In this document: positions 54,664 to 63,470 of the stretch, piece after piece
Position numbering within the stretch: the stretch's first letter is position 1
Layout of the letters: each line of letters begins with the position of its first letter
Source: Dactylosporangium aurantiacum
Lineage (GTDB): Bacteria > Actinomycetota > Actinomycetes > Mycobacteriales > Micromonosporaceae
Length of the DNA stretch: 64,000 bases
NCBI RefSeq assembly: GCF_000716715.1
Contig: NZ_JNYJ01000021.1
Coordinates: 186,001-250,000 of the forward strand
Direction of reading: 5' to 3'
Position numbers and translations under genes: made by a program
Notes under the pieces: model-generated
The model's database searches: none
What the model was told of the DNA's origin: nothing
The model's input: the letters and a program-made list of their open reading frames with translations, nothing else

Positions 54664-55308
54664 GTGAACCCCGGTGCGTCCGACGAGCTGGCCAGTGCGA
54701 GCCTGGTCGAGCTGGCGGTGTCACGGCTGAGCCGGGAGATCCTCAGCGGCGTCACCGACCCGGGCGAGCGCCTGGTCGAGGAGCAGCTGACCCGACGGTT
54801 CGGCATCAGCCGCGCCCCGCTGCGCGAGGCCCTGCGGCTGCTCGCCCAGCAGGGCCTGGTCGAGCACGTCCCGCGCCGCGGCGTCCGCGTCGCCACCCTG
54901 TCCGCCGCCGACATCCAGGAGCTCTACGCGGTCCGCGACGTCCTGGAGCGCCACGCGGTCACCGCGACGCCCCCGGACGCCGACCTCGCCGGCGTCGCCG
55001 CGGCGGTGAAGGCCATGCAGGAGGCCGACGCCCGCGGCGACCAGTTCGACGTGGCGACCGCCCACCGCGAGTTCCACGTCGCGGTGGTCGCCCTCGCCGG
55101 CAACCGCCAGCTCACCCAGGTCTACGAGTCGGTGCTGGTGAAGATCCAGCTGTACATGGCGCTGAACCTGCGCCGCGAGGCCGAGGTCGCCCGGCCGCAC
55201 GACGGGGTCCACCGGCACGAGCGGCTGTTCGAGGCGGTCTCGGCCCGCGACACCGCGGCGGTGCTGGCCGCCCTCGACGACCACGGCGCCCGCTCCTACC
55301 TGCCCTGA
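54664..55308 (+). CDS. GntR-family regulator (FCD subgroup)
   Basis: A 214-residue repressor. The winged helix at residues 18-75 shows ELAVSRLSREILSGVTDPG, RRFGISRAPLREALRLLAQQ and EHVPRRGVRVATLS. The FCD effector domain carries metal/ligand residues in YAVRDVLERHAV, HREFHVAVVALAGN and DGVHRHERLFEAV. Start GTG 54664. It is separated by a hairpin and 220 nt from the allophanate/biuret operon that it most probably controls. The palindrome at 55511-55527 is a candidate site. Confidence 0.9.
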   Translation: MNPGASDELASASLVELAVSRLSREILSGVTDPGERLVEEQLTRRFGISRAPLREALRLLAQQGLVEHVPRRGVRVATLSAADIQELYAVRDVLERHAVTATPPDADLAGVAAAVKAMQEADARGDQFDVATAHREFHVAVVALAGNRQLTQVYESVLVKIQLYMALNLRREAEVARPHDGVHRHERLFEAVSARDTAAVLAALDDHGARSYLP

Positions 55309-55317
55309 GCGCCGCGG

Positions 55318-55360
55318 GGCACGGCAGGCCCGCGGAGGGGTGGCGGGATCCTGCCGTGCC
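55318..55360 (+). terminator. Hairpin after the GntR gene
   Basis: Perfect 11-bp arms GGCACGGCAGG and CCTGCCGTGCC with a 21-nt loop, starting 10 nt after the GntR stop. It probably separates the regulator from the downstream operon. Confidence 0.65.
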
Positions 55361-55510
55361 GGCTCCGCGGTCAGGGCGCTATCACGGGCACCGTGCGGCT
55401 GGTGGTCGTGGCGCCACAGTGACAGTGACCGTGATCACAAACCCGCGACTGTCGGGTAGTAATCGCCGGACATCGACGCGTTACACGGGCCGCGGTTTGG
55501 CGTAACAGAA

Positions 55511-55527
55511 CTGTCGACAATCGACAG
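55511..55527. promoter_or_regulatory. Palindrome at the start of the allophanate operon
   Basis: CTGTCGA-CAA-TCGACAG, 7-bp perfect arms, ending 1 nt before the ATG of the allophanate hydrolase. No Shine-Dalgarno is seen there, so translation may be leaderless. The palindrome overlaps the likely promoter end and is a candidate operator for the upstream GntR protein. Confidence 0.55.
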
Positions 55528-55528
55528 C

Positions 55529-57259
55529 ATGACCGTTCTCGCCACCTTCGGGATCGCCGACCTCCGCGACGCGTACGCGCGCGGCGAGCTGACCCCGGCC
55601 GAGGTCGCCGAGCAGGTCATCGCCGCACCCTCCGCCCCGGGCGTGTGGATCAGCCGGGTGCCGGCCGGCGCGCTGCGCGCCCGCGCCCGCGAGCCGCTGG
55701 ACCCGGCGCTGCCCCTGTACGGCGTCCCGTTCGCCGTCAAGGACAACATCGACGTCGCGGGGATGCCGACGACCGCGGCCTGCCCGGCGTTCGCGTACAC
55801 GCCCGCGCGCAGCGCGCCCGTGGTGGAGCGGCTGCTCGCCGCCGGCGCGATGCTCGTCGGCAAGACCAACCTGGACCAGTTCGCGACCGGGCTCACCGGG
55901 TCCCGCTCCCCGTACGGCGCCGTCGAGAGCGTCTTCGGCGGCGGGCTCATCGCCGGCGGGTCCAGCTCCGGCTCGGCGGTCGCGGTCGCGTCGGGCGCCG
56001 TCGCGTTCGCCCTCGGCACCGACACCGCCGGCTCGGGGCGGGTACCGGCGGCGCTCAACGGCATCGTCGGGCTCAAGCCGACCCGCGGCCTGCTCAGCAC
56101 CGCCGGCGTGGTCCCCGCCTGCCGGTCGCTGGACTGCGTCTCCATCTTCGCCGTCGACGTCGCCGACGCCCGCACGGTCCTGGACGTGGCACGGGGACCG
56201 GCCGCGGAGGACCCCTGGTCGCGGGCGGCCACCGGTGAAAGCCTCCCACCGGCGGCCGTCCGCCTCGGCGTGGCCCGCCCCGACGTGCTGGACTTCGAGG
56301 GCGACCACGGGCAGGCCGAGCGGTACGTCGCCGGCTGCCTCACCGCCGCCCGGCTGACCTCGGCCGCCACCCAGGTCGACCTCACGCCGCTGCTGGAGGC
56401 GGGCGGCCTGCTGTACGAGGGGCCGTGGGTCGCCGAGCGCCTCGCCGACCTCGAGGACTTCCTGGACGCGCACGCCGAGGCGGTGCTGCCGCTGACCCTG
56501 GGCATCCTGCGCGGCGGCCGCCGCTTCAGCGCCGCCGACACGTTCCGCGCCCAGCACCGGCTGCAGGTCCTCAAGGCGGCGACGGCGCGGCTGTTCACCG
56601 CGGTCGACGTGCTGGCCCTGCCGACCGTGCCGACGACGTTCACCCTCGACGAGATCGCCGAGGAGCCGCTGCGCCGCAACGCCGTGCTGGGCCGCTACAC
56701 CCAGTTCGCGAACCTGCTGGACCTCGCCGTCGTCACCGTGCCCAACGGCACCACCCCGCAGGGGCGCCCGGCGAGCCTCTCGCTGATCGGGCCGGCGTTC
56801 GCCGAGGGCACGCTGCTCGGGCTCGCCGCCGCGTTCCGGGGCGAGACGGTGGCCGTGCCGGAGACGCCGGCGACGACCGTCGAGCTGGCGGTGGCCGGCC
56901 ATCACCTGCGCGGCGAGGCCCGCAACGCGGAGCTGGTCGCGCTGGGCGGGCGGTTCGCGCGCACCACGCGGACCGAGGCGTGCTACCGGCTGTACCGGCT
57001 GCCGACGGGCGTGCCGGGGCTGGTCAGGGTCGGCGCCGGGCAGGGCGCGCGGATCGAGGTCGAGATCTGGCGGCTGCCGAGCGGCTCGGTCGGCGCCCTG
57101 CTCAGCAGCGTCAAGCCGCCGCTGTCGATCGGCTACCTGTCCACCGTGGACGGTGAGACCGTGCAGGGCTTCCTCTGCGAGGCGTACGCGGCCGCCGACG
57201 CCCAGGACATCACCGCGAGCGGGGGCTTTCGGGCACACCGGCAAGAGGAGGGGCAATGA
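55529..57259 (+). CDS. atzF: Allophanate hydrolase
   Basis: Hydrolyses allophanate to ammonia and CO2 (576 residues). Amidase-signature triad: [16 protein letters not shown] (Lys), [16 protein letters not shown] (cis-Ser) and [15 protein letters not shown] (Ser). The typical C-terminal allophanate hydrolase domain follows (from about 455: [17 protein letters not shown] and [15 protein letters not shown]). This is the AtzF type without a urea carboxylase, so substrate must come from biuret or another allophanate source. The stop overlaps the next ATG (ATGA). Confidence 0.93.
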   Translation: MTVLATFGIADLRDAYARGELTPAEVAEQVIAAPSAPGVWISRVPAGALRARAREPLDPALPLYGVPFAVKDNIDVAGMPTTAACPAFAYTPARSAPVVERLLAAGAMLVGKTNLDQFATGLTGSRSPYGAVESVFGGGLIAGGSSSGSAVAVASGAVAFALGTDTAGSGRVPAALNGIVGLKPTRGLLSTAGVVPACRSLDCVSIFAVDVADARTVLDVARGPAAEDPWSRAATGESLPPAAVRLGVARPDVLDFEGDHGQAERYVAGCLTAARLTSAATQVDLTPLLEAGGLLYEGPWVAERLADLEDFLDAHAEAVLPLTLGILRGGRRFSAADTFRAQHRLQVLKAATARLFTAVDVLALPTVPTTFTLDEIAEEPLRRNAVLGRYTQFANLLDLAVVTVPNGTTPQGRPASLSLIGPAFAEGTLLGLAAAFRGETVAVPETPATTVELAVAGHHLRGEARNAELVALGGRFARTTRTEACYRLYRLPTGVPGLVRVGAGQGARIEVEIWRLPSGSVGALLSSVKPPLSIGYLSTVDGETVQGFLCEAYAAADAQDITASGGFRAHRQEEGQ

Positions 57260-57954
57260 CCGCAACCATCGGGCCGGTCGTGGGGGCCAGGCCCTACGCG
57301 TGGCCGTACGACGGCTCCGTCCCCGTCGGACGCACGGCGCTGCTGTGCATCGACTGGCAGACGGACTTCTGCGGCCCGGGCGGCTACGTCGACAGCATGG
57401 GCTACGACATCGGCTTGACCCGGGCGGGGCTGCCCGCCACCGCGAAGCTGCTCGACCACGTGCGGGGGCTCGGCATGCTGGTCGTGCACACCCGGGAGGG
57501 GCACGACCCGGACCTGTCGGACCTGCCGCCCAACAAGCGCTGGCGCTCGGCGCGGATCGGGGCGGAGATCGGCTCGGCCGGGCCGTGCGGGCGGATCCTC
57601 ATCAAGGGCGAGCCCGGCTGGCAGATCGTGCCGGAGGTGGCACCCGTCCCCGGCGAGGTGATCGTCGACAAGCCCGGCAAGGGCGCGTTCTACGCCACCA
57701 ACCTCGATCTGGTCCTGCGCACGCACGGCATCACGCACATCATCCTGACCGGCATCACCACCGACGTGTGCGTACACACGACGATGCGTGAGGCGAACGA
57801 CCGCGGCTACGAGTGCCTGATCCTGTCGGACTGCACCGGCGCCACCGACCCGTCCAACCACGCCGCCGCCCTGCACATGGTCACCATGCAGGGCGGGGTC
57901 TTCGGCTGCGTCGCCACGTCGGAAGACGTGATCGCGGCGACCGTCTCCGACTGA
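57256..57954 (+). CDS. Biuret amidohydrolase-type isochorismatase-fold enzyme 1
   Basis: A 232-residue cysteine hydrolase. Catalytic triad blocks: [15 protein letters not shown] (Asp), [13 protein letters not shown] (Lys) and [16 protein letters not shown] (Cys). [19 protein letters not shown] is shared with enzymes that turn biuret into allophanate and ammonia. Being translationally coupled to atzF supports biuret or a carboxybiuret as substrate. It is a clear paralogue of the next gene. Ureidoacrylate amidohydrolase is a fold-level alternative. Confidence 0.82.
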   Translation: MTATIGPVVGARPYAWPYDGSVPVGRTALLCIDWQTDFCGPGGYVDSMGYDIGLTRAGLPATAKLLDHVRGLGMLVVHTREGHDPDLSDLPPNKRWRSARIGAEIGSAGPCGRILIKGEPGWQIVPEVAPVPGEVIVDKPGKGAFYATNLDLVLRTHGITHIILTGITTDVCVHTTMREANDRGYECLILSDCTGATDPSNHAAALHMVTMQGGVFGCVATSEDVIAATVSD

Positions 57955-57963
57955 GGGGGCCTG

Positions 57964-58644
57964 ATGGCCACGCTCGACGCACTTCCCGGACCCTTCACCT
58001 TCGACCCGGCGACGACCGCGCTGGTCGTCATCGACATGCAGCGCGACTTCATGGAGCCCGGCGGCTTCGGCGAGACGCTCGGCAACGACGTCGCCCAGCT
58101 GCGCCGCGTCATCGCGCCGACCGCGGCGCTGCTGCGCGCCTGCCGCGCCGCCGGCCTCACGATCATCCACACCCGCGAGGGGCACCTGCCGGACCTGTCG
58201 GACTGCCCGCCGGCGAAGCTCAACCGCGGCGAGCCCAGCCAGCGCATCGGCGCGCCCGGCCCGATGGGGCGCATCCTCATCCGCGGCGAGTACGGCCACG
58301 ACATCATCGACGAGCTCGCCCCGGCCGACGGGGAGCCGGTCATCGACAAGCCCGGCAAGGGCGCGTTCTACAACACTTCCTTCGGCGACGTCCTCGCCGC
58401 ACGAGGGATCCGCAGCCTGGTCGTCACCGGCGTGACCACCGAGGTCTGCGTGCACACCACCGTCCGGGAGGCCAACGACCGCGGCTACGAGTGTCTCGTG
58501 CTGTCGGACTGCGTCGGCTCGTACTTCCCGGAGTTCCAGGAGGCGGGCCTGGCGATGATCGCCGCGCAGGGCGGCATCTTCGGCTGGGTCGCGCCGTCCA
58601 CCGCGTTCGTCGCGGCACTGCAACCGTCTCTGCAGAGGACGTGA
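57964..58644 (+). CDS. Biuret amidohydrolase-type isochorismatase-fold enzyme 2
   Basis: A 226-residue paralogue of the preceding gene. It has VVIDMQRDFMEPGGFG (Asp), [14 protein letters not shown] (Lys) and TGVTTEVCVHTTVREAND (Cys), and HTREGHLPDLSDCPPAKL. The two share the substrate-block pattern but differ in length and surface loops. It lies 9 nt after the first and 3 nt before a permease gene. One may act on biuret and the other on a related ureide; the sequence cannot decide. Confidence 0.82.
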   Translation: MATLDALPGPFTFDPATTALVVIDMQRDFMEPGGFGETLGNDVAQLRRVIAPTAALLRACRAAGLTIIHTREGHLPDLSDCPPAKLNRGEPSQRIGAPGPMGRILIRGEYGHDIIDELAPADGEPVIDKPGKGAFYNTSFGDVLAARGIRSLVVTGVTTEVCVHTTVREANDRGYECLVLSDCVGSYFPEFQEAGLAMIAAQGGIFGWVAPSTAFVAALQPSLQRT

Positions 58645-58647
58645 GTC

Positions 58648-60321
58648 ATGGCTACCAGCACCGACACCGCATCGTTGAAAATCCCGTGGTGGGTCCGCGG
58701 CGACACCAACGCCTTCTTCGGCTTCGGCGTCAACGTCCTCGTCAACGTGCTGACGCTGACCTCGCTGTGCCTGTTCGTGGTCAAGCTCAGCAAGGGCGAC
58801 GTCTTCCAGGCGATCCTGCCGGCGCTGGGCATCGCGCTGGTCGCCGGCAACGTCTACTACACGTTCCTGGCCCGGCGGCTGGCGCGCAGGGAGCACCGCA
58901 CCGACGTCACCGCGCTGCCCTACGGGCCGAGCGTGCCGCACATGTTCATCGTCATCTTCGTCATCATGCTGCCGGTGTACCTGAAGACGGACAACCCGAC
59001 CCTGGCCTGGAAGGCCGGCCTGGCGTGGGCGTTCATCATCGGGCTCATCGTGCTCGTCGGCGCGTTCGTCGGCCCCTACATCCGCCGGTACGCCCCGCGT
59101 GCCGCGCTGCTGGGCACCCTGGCCGGCATCTCCATCACGTTCATCTCGATGCTGCCGGCCGCTCGCATGTGGGACTTGGCGTGGGTCGCGTTACCGGTGT
59201 TCGCGCTGCTGCTCATCGGCCTGCTCACCGACACGAAGCTGCCCGGCAACTTCCCGATCGGCCTGGCCGCGCTGCTGGTCGGCACCGCGGTCGGCTGGGC
59301 CGGCGGCGCCATGGACGGCAACGCGGTCAGCGCCGCCGTCGACGACATCGGCTTCGCGCTGCCCGGCCTGCACCTGGACCTGCTCACCTCCGGCCTGTCC
59401 GACGTGGCGCCGCTGCTGGCCACGGCGATCCCGCTGGGCGTCTACAACTTCACCGAGGGCATGTCCAACGTGGAGAGCGCCGCGGCCGCCGGCGACAACT
59501 ACAACCTGCGCAGCGTCCTGCTCGCCGACGGGGCCGGGGCGATCATCGGCGCGGCGCTCGGCTCGCCGTTCCCGCCGGCCGTGTACGTCGGGCACCCCGG
59601 CTGGAAGAAGGCCGGCGGCGGCAGCGGGTACTCGATGGCCACCGGCATCGTCATCGCCGTACTGTGCTTCCTCGGCCTGTTCGGCTTCCTCGGCGCGATC
59701 TTCCCGCTGCCGGCGATCGTGCCGATCCTGCTCTACATCGGCCTGCTGATCGGCGCGCAGGCGTTCCAGTTCTCCCCCAAGGCGCACGCCGCGGCGGTGA
59801 TCGCGGCGCTCATCCCGAACATCGCGCAGTGGGCCACCAGCCAGATCGACAACTCCCTGGCCGCGGCGGGCACCAACGCCGCGAAGGTCGGCGACGCGGC
59901 CCTGGAGGGCAACGGCGTCATCTACGGCGGCCTGCTCACCCTCGGCCAGGGCGCGATCCTCGCCGGTCTGGTCTTCGGCTCGATCGTCGCGTTCATCATC
60001 GACAAACGCTTCATCCACGCGGGGATCTTCGCGCTGTCGGGCTCGGTGCTGTCCTTCGTCGGGCTGATCCACGGCGAGAAGGTCGCCTGGAACGCCAACG
60101 GTCAGGTCGCCCTCGGCTACCTGTTCATCGCGGTGGTCTGCGGCCTGTTCGCGCTGGGCCGGCCCGAGCCGCGGGCCAAGGACGCCGACGAGATCGAGCT
60201 GGACCGCCTGCACGGCGAGGCCCCGGCACCGGACCCGGCACCGGCGGCGGCACCGGCCGAGCCGGCCACCGCGCCCGTGGCCTCCACCGCACCGGCCTCC
60301 GAGCCGGCACCGGCGACATAG
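58648..60321 (+). CDS. NCS2-family nucleobase/ureide permease
   Basis: A 557-residue transporter with about 12-14 helices. The core blocks WWVRGDTNAFFGFGVNVLVN, TALPYGPSVPHMF, GVYNFTEGMSNVESAAAAGD and NIAQWATSQIDNSL match xanthine/uracil-permease-like proteins of the AzgA-related NCS2 group. A C-terminal Pro/Ala tail is atypical. The position in an allophanate/biuret operon suggests uptake of biuret or a ureide; xanthine or uracil is equally possible. Starts 3 nt after the upstream gene. Confidence 0.85.
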   Translation: MATSTDTASLKIPWWVRGDTNAFFGFGVNVLVNVLTLTSLCLFVVKLSKGDVFQAILPALGIALVAGNVYYTFLARRLARREHRTDVTALPYGPSVPHMFIVIFVIMLPVYLKTDNPTLAWKAGLAWAFIIGLIVLVGAFVGPYIRRYAPRAALLGTLAGISITFISMLPAARMWDLAWVALPVFALLLIGLLTDTKLPGNFPIGLAALLVGTAVGWAGGAMDGNAVSAAVDDIGFALPGLHLDLLTSGLSDVAPLLATAIPLGVYNFTEGMSNVESAAAAGDNYNLRSVLLADGAGAIIGAALGSPFPPAVYVGHPGWKKAGGGSGYSMATGIVIAVLCFLGLFGFLGAIFPLPAIVPILLYIGLLIGAQAFQFSPKAHAAAVIAALIPNIAQWATSQIDNSLAAAGTNAAKVGDAALEGNGVIYGGLLTLGQGAILAGLVFGSIVAFIIDKRFIHAGIFALSGSVLSFVGLIHGEKVAWNANGQVALGYLFIAVVCGLFALGRPEPRAKDADEIELDRLHGEAPAPDPAPAAAPAEPATAPVASTAPASEPAPAT

Positions 60322-60333
60322 TCCGACCGGCGG

Positions 60334-60364
60334 GCGGTGGTCCCTCCTCCCGGGGGACCACCGC
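60334..60364 (+). terminator. Hairpin between permease and AtzH-like gene
   Basis: Perfect 11-bp arms GCGGTGGTCCC and GGGACCACCGC with a 9-nt loop, 12 nt after the permease stop and 43 nt before the next GTG. It could be a terminator, or attenuate expression of the last gene. Confidence 0.7.
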
Positions 60365-60407
60365 GCGCCACCGTCATCGCAAGCCGCTCGCAGCAGAGGG
60401 GACCGCC

Positions 60408-60788
60408 GTGCGGATCGACCGGGACGACGTCGTCGCCGAGGTGACGGCGGCCTTCGAGGCGTACGAGAAGGCGCTCGTGGCCAACGACACGACCGCGCTC
60501 GCCGAGGCGTTCTGGGACTCCCCCGCCGTGGTGCGCTTCGGCATCGCCGACCGGCAGACCGGCGCCGGTCAGCTGCGGGCGTGGCGGGCCGCGCAGGCGC
60601 CGCTGCCGCCCGGCCGGCGGCTGTACGACACCCGCGTCACCACGTTCGGCACCGACCTGGCGACGGTCACCACGATGTTCGACTACCCCGGCGGCGAGGA
60701 CCGCCCCGGAAGGCAGTCCCAGACCTGGGTCCGCCTCCCGGAGGGCTGGCGCATCGTGCACGCCCACGTATCGCAGGAGTCGCCGTAG
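60408..60788 (+). CDS. AtzH/HpxZ-like (DUF3225) protein
   Basis: A 126-residue SnoaL-like fold protein. FDYPGGEDRPGRQSQTWVRL, IVHAHVSQES and the FWDSPAVVRFGIAD block match DUF3225, which includes AtzH of the cyanuric-acid pathway (1,3-dicarboxyurea to allophanate) and HpxZ of oxalurate breakdown. Placement after atzF and two biuret-hydrolase-type genes favours the AtzH-like role. GTG 60408 with GAGGGG about 6 nt upstream. Confidence 0.88.
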   Translation: MRIDRDDVVAEVTAAFEAYEKALVANDTTALAEAFWDSPAVVRFGIADRQTGAGQLRAWRAAQAPLPPGRRLYDTRVTTFGTDLATVTTMFDYPGGEDRPGRQSQTWVRLPEGWRIVHAHVSQESP

Positions 60789-60794
60789 CCCGGG

Positions 60795-61367
60795 TCAGTG
60801 CGCGGCGGAGAGGCGGCCGCGCCCCTGATGGGTCAGCTGGTACGCGGCGAACAGCAGCAGGGCGCCGCTGACGATCGCGTACAGGCCGATCGCCCACGCG
60901 ATCGCGACCGCGCCCTGGGCCGGGCGGATCACCACGAACAGCCCGGCGACCACGGAGATCGCGCCGACCAGGGCGAGGGTCCAGCCGCCGTGCTGGCGGG
61001 TGGCGAGCCACAGGTCGGCCACGCCGGTCACGATCGCCCACGCGCCGACGAGCACCGCCAGGACGACCGCGGTGATCCCCGGCCACACGATCGCGAGGAC
61101 GCCCGCGGCCAGCCCGAACAGGCCGGCGACCACCCGGGCCACCCGCGGCCCGGTGCCGTCGGCGAAGCCCGTGACCGGGTTCGTCGCGCCGGCGGACGGG
61201 CGCACCGCGTGCACGATCTGCTCGATGCCGGTCGCGATCGCGAAGATCCCGAACAGCAGCGCCAGCGCGATCGTCGTCACCCCGGGCCAGATGACCGCGA
61301 GGATGCCGAACACGATGGCGATGACCCCGCGCACCCCGAGCAGCCACGCTTCTCTTCTGAGCATCAT
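60795..61367 (-). CDS. HdeD-family (DUF308) membrane protein
   Basis: A 190-residue protein with six helices in three repeated pairs: GVRGVIAIVFGILAVIWPGV, then a similar VWPGITAVVLAVLVGAWAIV and VAGLFVVIRPAQ. The repeated GVxxIxxGxxxxxWP pattern is typical of HdeD/DUF308, linked to acid tolerance in enterobacteria. The ATG at 61367 overlaps the stop of the CbpM gene, so it belongs to the chaperone operon. Confidence 0.88.
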   Translation of the reverse strand: MMLRREAWLLGVRGVIAIVFGILAVIWPGVTTIALALLFGIFAIATGIEQIVHAVRPSAGATNPVTGFADGTGPRVARVVAGLFGLAAGVLAIVWPGITAVVLAVLVGAWAIVTGVADLWLATRQHGGWTLALVGAISVVAGLFVVIRPAQGAVAIAWAIGLYAIVSGALLLFAAYQLTHQGRGRLSAAH

Positions 61368-61648
61368 GCCCTCCTAGCGAGTCGGTCTTCGAGTTCGTCG
61401 ATGCGGTCGAGCAGGTCCAGCACCACGCCGACGGCGGCGTAGTTGAGGGTCAGGTCGTCGTGCAGCCGGCGGATACGGGCCACGGTCGCCAGCTCCCGGA
61501 CCGGAAACCCCGGTGTCCCGGCCGGGCCGGTGGTGACCTCCACGAGGCCGAGCGCCACCAGTCGGGTGACCAGGTCCGGATGCACCCCGGCCGCGGCGGC
61601 GAAGGCGTCCAGTGGCAGCCGCGCCGCTCGTACCAGCGGAAACGTCAT
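61364..61648 (-). CDS. CbpM-like chaperone modulator (MerR-type)
   Basis: A 94-residue protein: FAAAAGVHPDLVTRLVALGLVEVTTGP with a MerR-like helix-turn-helix (given in part as AGVHPDLVTRLVALGLVEV), then FPVRELATVARIRRLHDDLTLNY and the coil VVLDLLDRIDELEDRLARR. This is the CbpM type that binds and tunes CbpA/DnaJ. Coupled by ATGA overlap to both dnaJ (upstream) and hdeD (downstream). Confidence 0.88.
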   Translation of the reverse strand: MTFPLVRAARLPLDAFAAAAGVHPDLVTRLVALGLVEVTTGPAGTPGFPVRELATVARIRRLHDDLTLNYAAVGVVLDLLDRIDELEDRLARRA

Positions 61649-62589
61649 GCCGAGCTCCTGGGGTCGGTGGTGGACGCCGCGGCGAGCTCCGCGTAGAGCC
61701 GCTGCTCGCGTCCGGACAGGTTCGGCGGGACGACGATGCGCAGGACGGCGTACAGGTCGCCGGCGGCGCCCCGGGGGTTGGGCAGGCCCAGCTCGGGCAG
61801 CCGCAGCCGCCGCCCCGACGAGGAGCCCGCGGGCACGTCCAGCCGCACCGGGCCGCCGGGCGTCTGGACCTGCACGGACGTGCCGAGCGCCGCCTCCCAC
61901 GGGGCCACCGGCAGCTCGACGATGACGTCCCGGCCGCGCACCTTGTACCGGGGGTGCGGCGACAGGTGCACGACGAGGTACAGGTCGCCGGACGGCCCGC
62001 CGTCGGCGCCGGGCGCGCCCTGCCCCGCGAGCCGGATCCGCTGCCCGTCGGCGACGCCGGCCGGGACGTCCACGGTGTACTGCCGGGGCCGCCCGGACGG
62101 GCCGGGCAGCCGGACGGTGCGCCGGGCACCGTGGTACGCGTCCTCGACGGAGACGGCGAGCCCGGCCTCGTTGTCCGCGCCCGGGCGGCCCGGACCGTCC
62201 GGGGTGGGCCGGTCCCGGGGTCCCGGCTGGTTGAACGGCGGCTGGCGGCGCCCCGGACCCGGTCGGCCGGGGCCCGGCCGGCGCCCGGCCTCGGCCGCGC
62301 CGCGGGCCTGGGCGACGCCGTCGAGGCCCCCGAGGCCACCCTGGAACAGGCTGCCGAGCCAGTCCTCCGCGGTCGCCTGGCTCGCGTCGTACTCGCGGCG
62401 CCGCCGCGGGTCGGACAGCACCTGGTACGCCTCGGCGATGGCCTTGAAGCGTTCCTCCGCGCCGGGCTCACGGTTCACGTCCGGATGGTGCCGGCGGGCC
62501 AGGTCCCGGTACGCGCGCCGGACCTCCTCCCGCCGGGCGGTCCTCGGCACGCCGAGGTCTGCGTAGTAGTCGCGGGTGTCAACCGGCAT
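61645..62589 (-). CDS. CbpA-type DnaJ co-chaperone
   Basis: A 314-residue J-protein without a zinc-finger domain. J domain: YYADLGVPRTARREEVRRAYRDLARRHHPDVNREPG, shown here by its HPD motif (RRHHPDVN), then a Gly/Pro/Arg-rich linker (about 90-140). The two beta-barrel substrate-binding domains follow (VAPWEAALGTSVQVQTPGG, GRRLRLPELGLPNPRGAAGD). CbpA-like class, stimulating DnaK. ATG 62589; coupled to the CbpM gene. Confidence 0.92.
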   Translation of the reverse strand: MPVDTRDYYADLGVPRTARREEVRRAYRDLARRHHPDVNREPGAEERFKAIAEAYQVLSDPRRRREYDASQATAEDWLGSLFQGGLGGLDGVAQARGAAEAGRRPGPGRPGPGRRQPPFNQPGPRDRPTPDGPGRPGADNEAGLAVSVEDAYHGARRTVRLPGPSGRPRQYTVDVPAGVADGQRIRLAGQGAPGADGGPSGDLYLVVHLSPHPRYKVRGRDVIVELPVAPWEAALGTSVQVQTPGGPVRLDVPAGSSSGRRLRLPELGLPNPRGAAGDLYAVLRIVVPPNLSGREQRLYAELAAASTTDPRSSA

Positions 62590-62691
62590 CGGTCCCCCCA
62601 ACTGGTGCGCCGGCCGCGACGGTGGGCGGGCGGCCCCGTGGGGGCCGGCACCGCCTCGTCGCGCGCCTCCACGGTGCGGTGGGGCCCGGTC

Positions 62692-63315
62692 TCAGCGCAT
62701 GCCGCTGCGCCCGACCTGCCCGGTGCTGCCGATCCCGGCGCTGCCGCCGGTGCCGGTCGTGCCGGTGCTGCCGCTGCCGCCGGAGGGCTGCGCCGTGGTC
62801 CCCGGCTGGGACTGGCGCTCGCGCATCTGCTTCGCCTGCGCGGCCGGCGTGTCGGCGGGTCCGCTCTCGGTCCGCGCCTGCTGCTGCTCGAGCCGGCCAC
62901 CGGCCGCCTGCTGCAGGCCCGGCCGGGCCGGCGCCGACTGGACGGTGATGCGCCGGGTCTGCTCGCCGCGCGACTTCGGCGCGATGATGCTCAGCACGCC
63001 GCTGTCGAGGTTCGCCTCGACCTGGTCGTCGTCGATGTCGCCCGGCAGGGCGATGAGGTACTCGAACTCGCCCTCCTGCCGCGCACGGTGGTGCATCGTG
63101 CCGGTGCGGACCCGGGCACGGTAGTTGCCCGCCACCCGGATCTCGTTGTCCCGCAGGTCGATCCGCACGTCGGCGGGGTCGACGTCGGGCAGGTCCAGAT
63201 CGACCCGGTAGGCGTCGGCGGTCTCCTCGATGTCGACCGGGACGCCACCGATGCGCGGCATCGCCGCCGCCGGGAACGTGAACGCTCGGCCGGGTCGGGT
63301 CACCAGGAATGCCAT
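62692..63315 (-). CDS. Small heat-shock protein (Hsp20) with long C-terminal tail
   Basis: A 207-residue Hsp20. The alpha-crystallin domain (about 30-125) is AYRVDLDLPDVDPADVRIDL, EIRVAGNYRARV, YLIALPGDIDDDQVEANLDS and GVLSIIAPKSRGEQTRRITV, with the IxV dimer/oligomer motif. The last 80 residues are a Gln/Gly/Ser/Thr-rich tail (GSGSTGTTGTGGSAG) absent from most homologues. ATG 63315 with GGGAGA about 7 nt upstream. Near the DnaJ group but with its own promoter region. Confidence 0.9.
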   Translation of the reverse strand: MAFLVTRPGRAFTFPAAAMPRIGGVPVDIEETADAYRVDLDLPDVDPADVRIDLRDNEIRVAGNYRARVRTGTMHHRARQEGEFEYLIALPGDIDDDQVEANLDSGVLSIIAPKSRGEQTRRITVQSAPARPGLQQAAGGRLEQQQARTESGPADTPAAQAKQMRERQSQPGTTAQPSGGSGSTGTTGTGGSAGIGSTGQVGRSGMR

Positions 63316-63470
63316 CGGGGTGTCTCCCAACGGTGAGGGGATGTACGCGGCCATGCTGGGCGTCCCGGAGGTGAGCCCGTCCCACCCGGTGCGGATGACC
63401 GGGGCGGGTGCGGCCGTTCGCTCCCTGCTGGTGATGGTGCTTCACCTGTGCGATCGGCAGCGTTCGCGGC

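Noticed and set aside
55529..57259. AtzE (carboxybiuret hydrolase) or GatA instead of AtzF
   Set aside because: The protein has the extra C-terminal allophanate hydrolase domain (about 120 residues) that AtzE and GatA lack, and no AtzG/GatC partner is adjacent.
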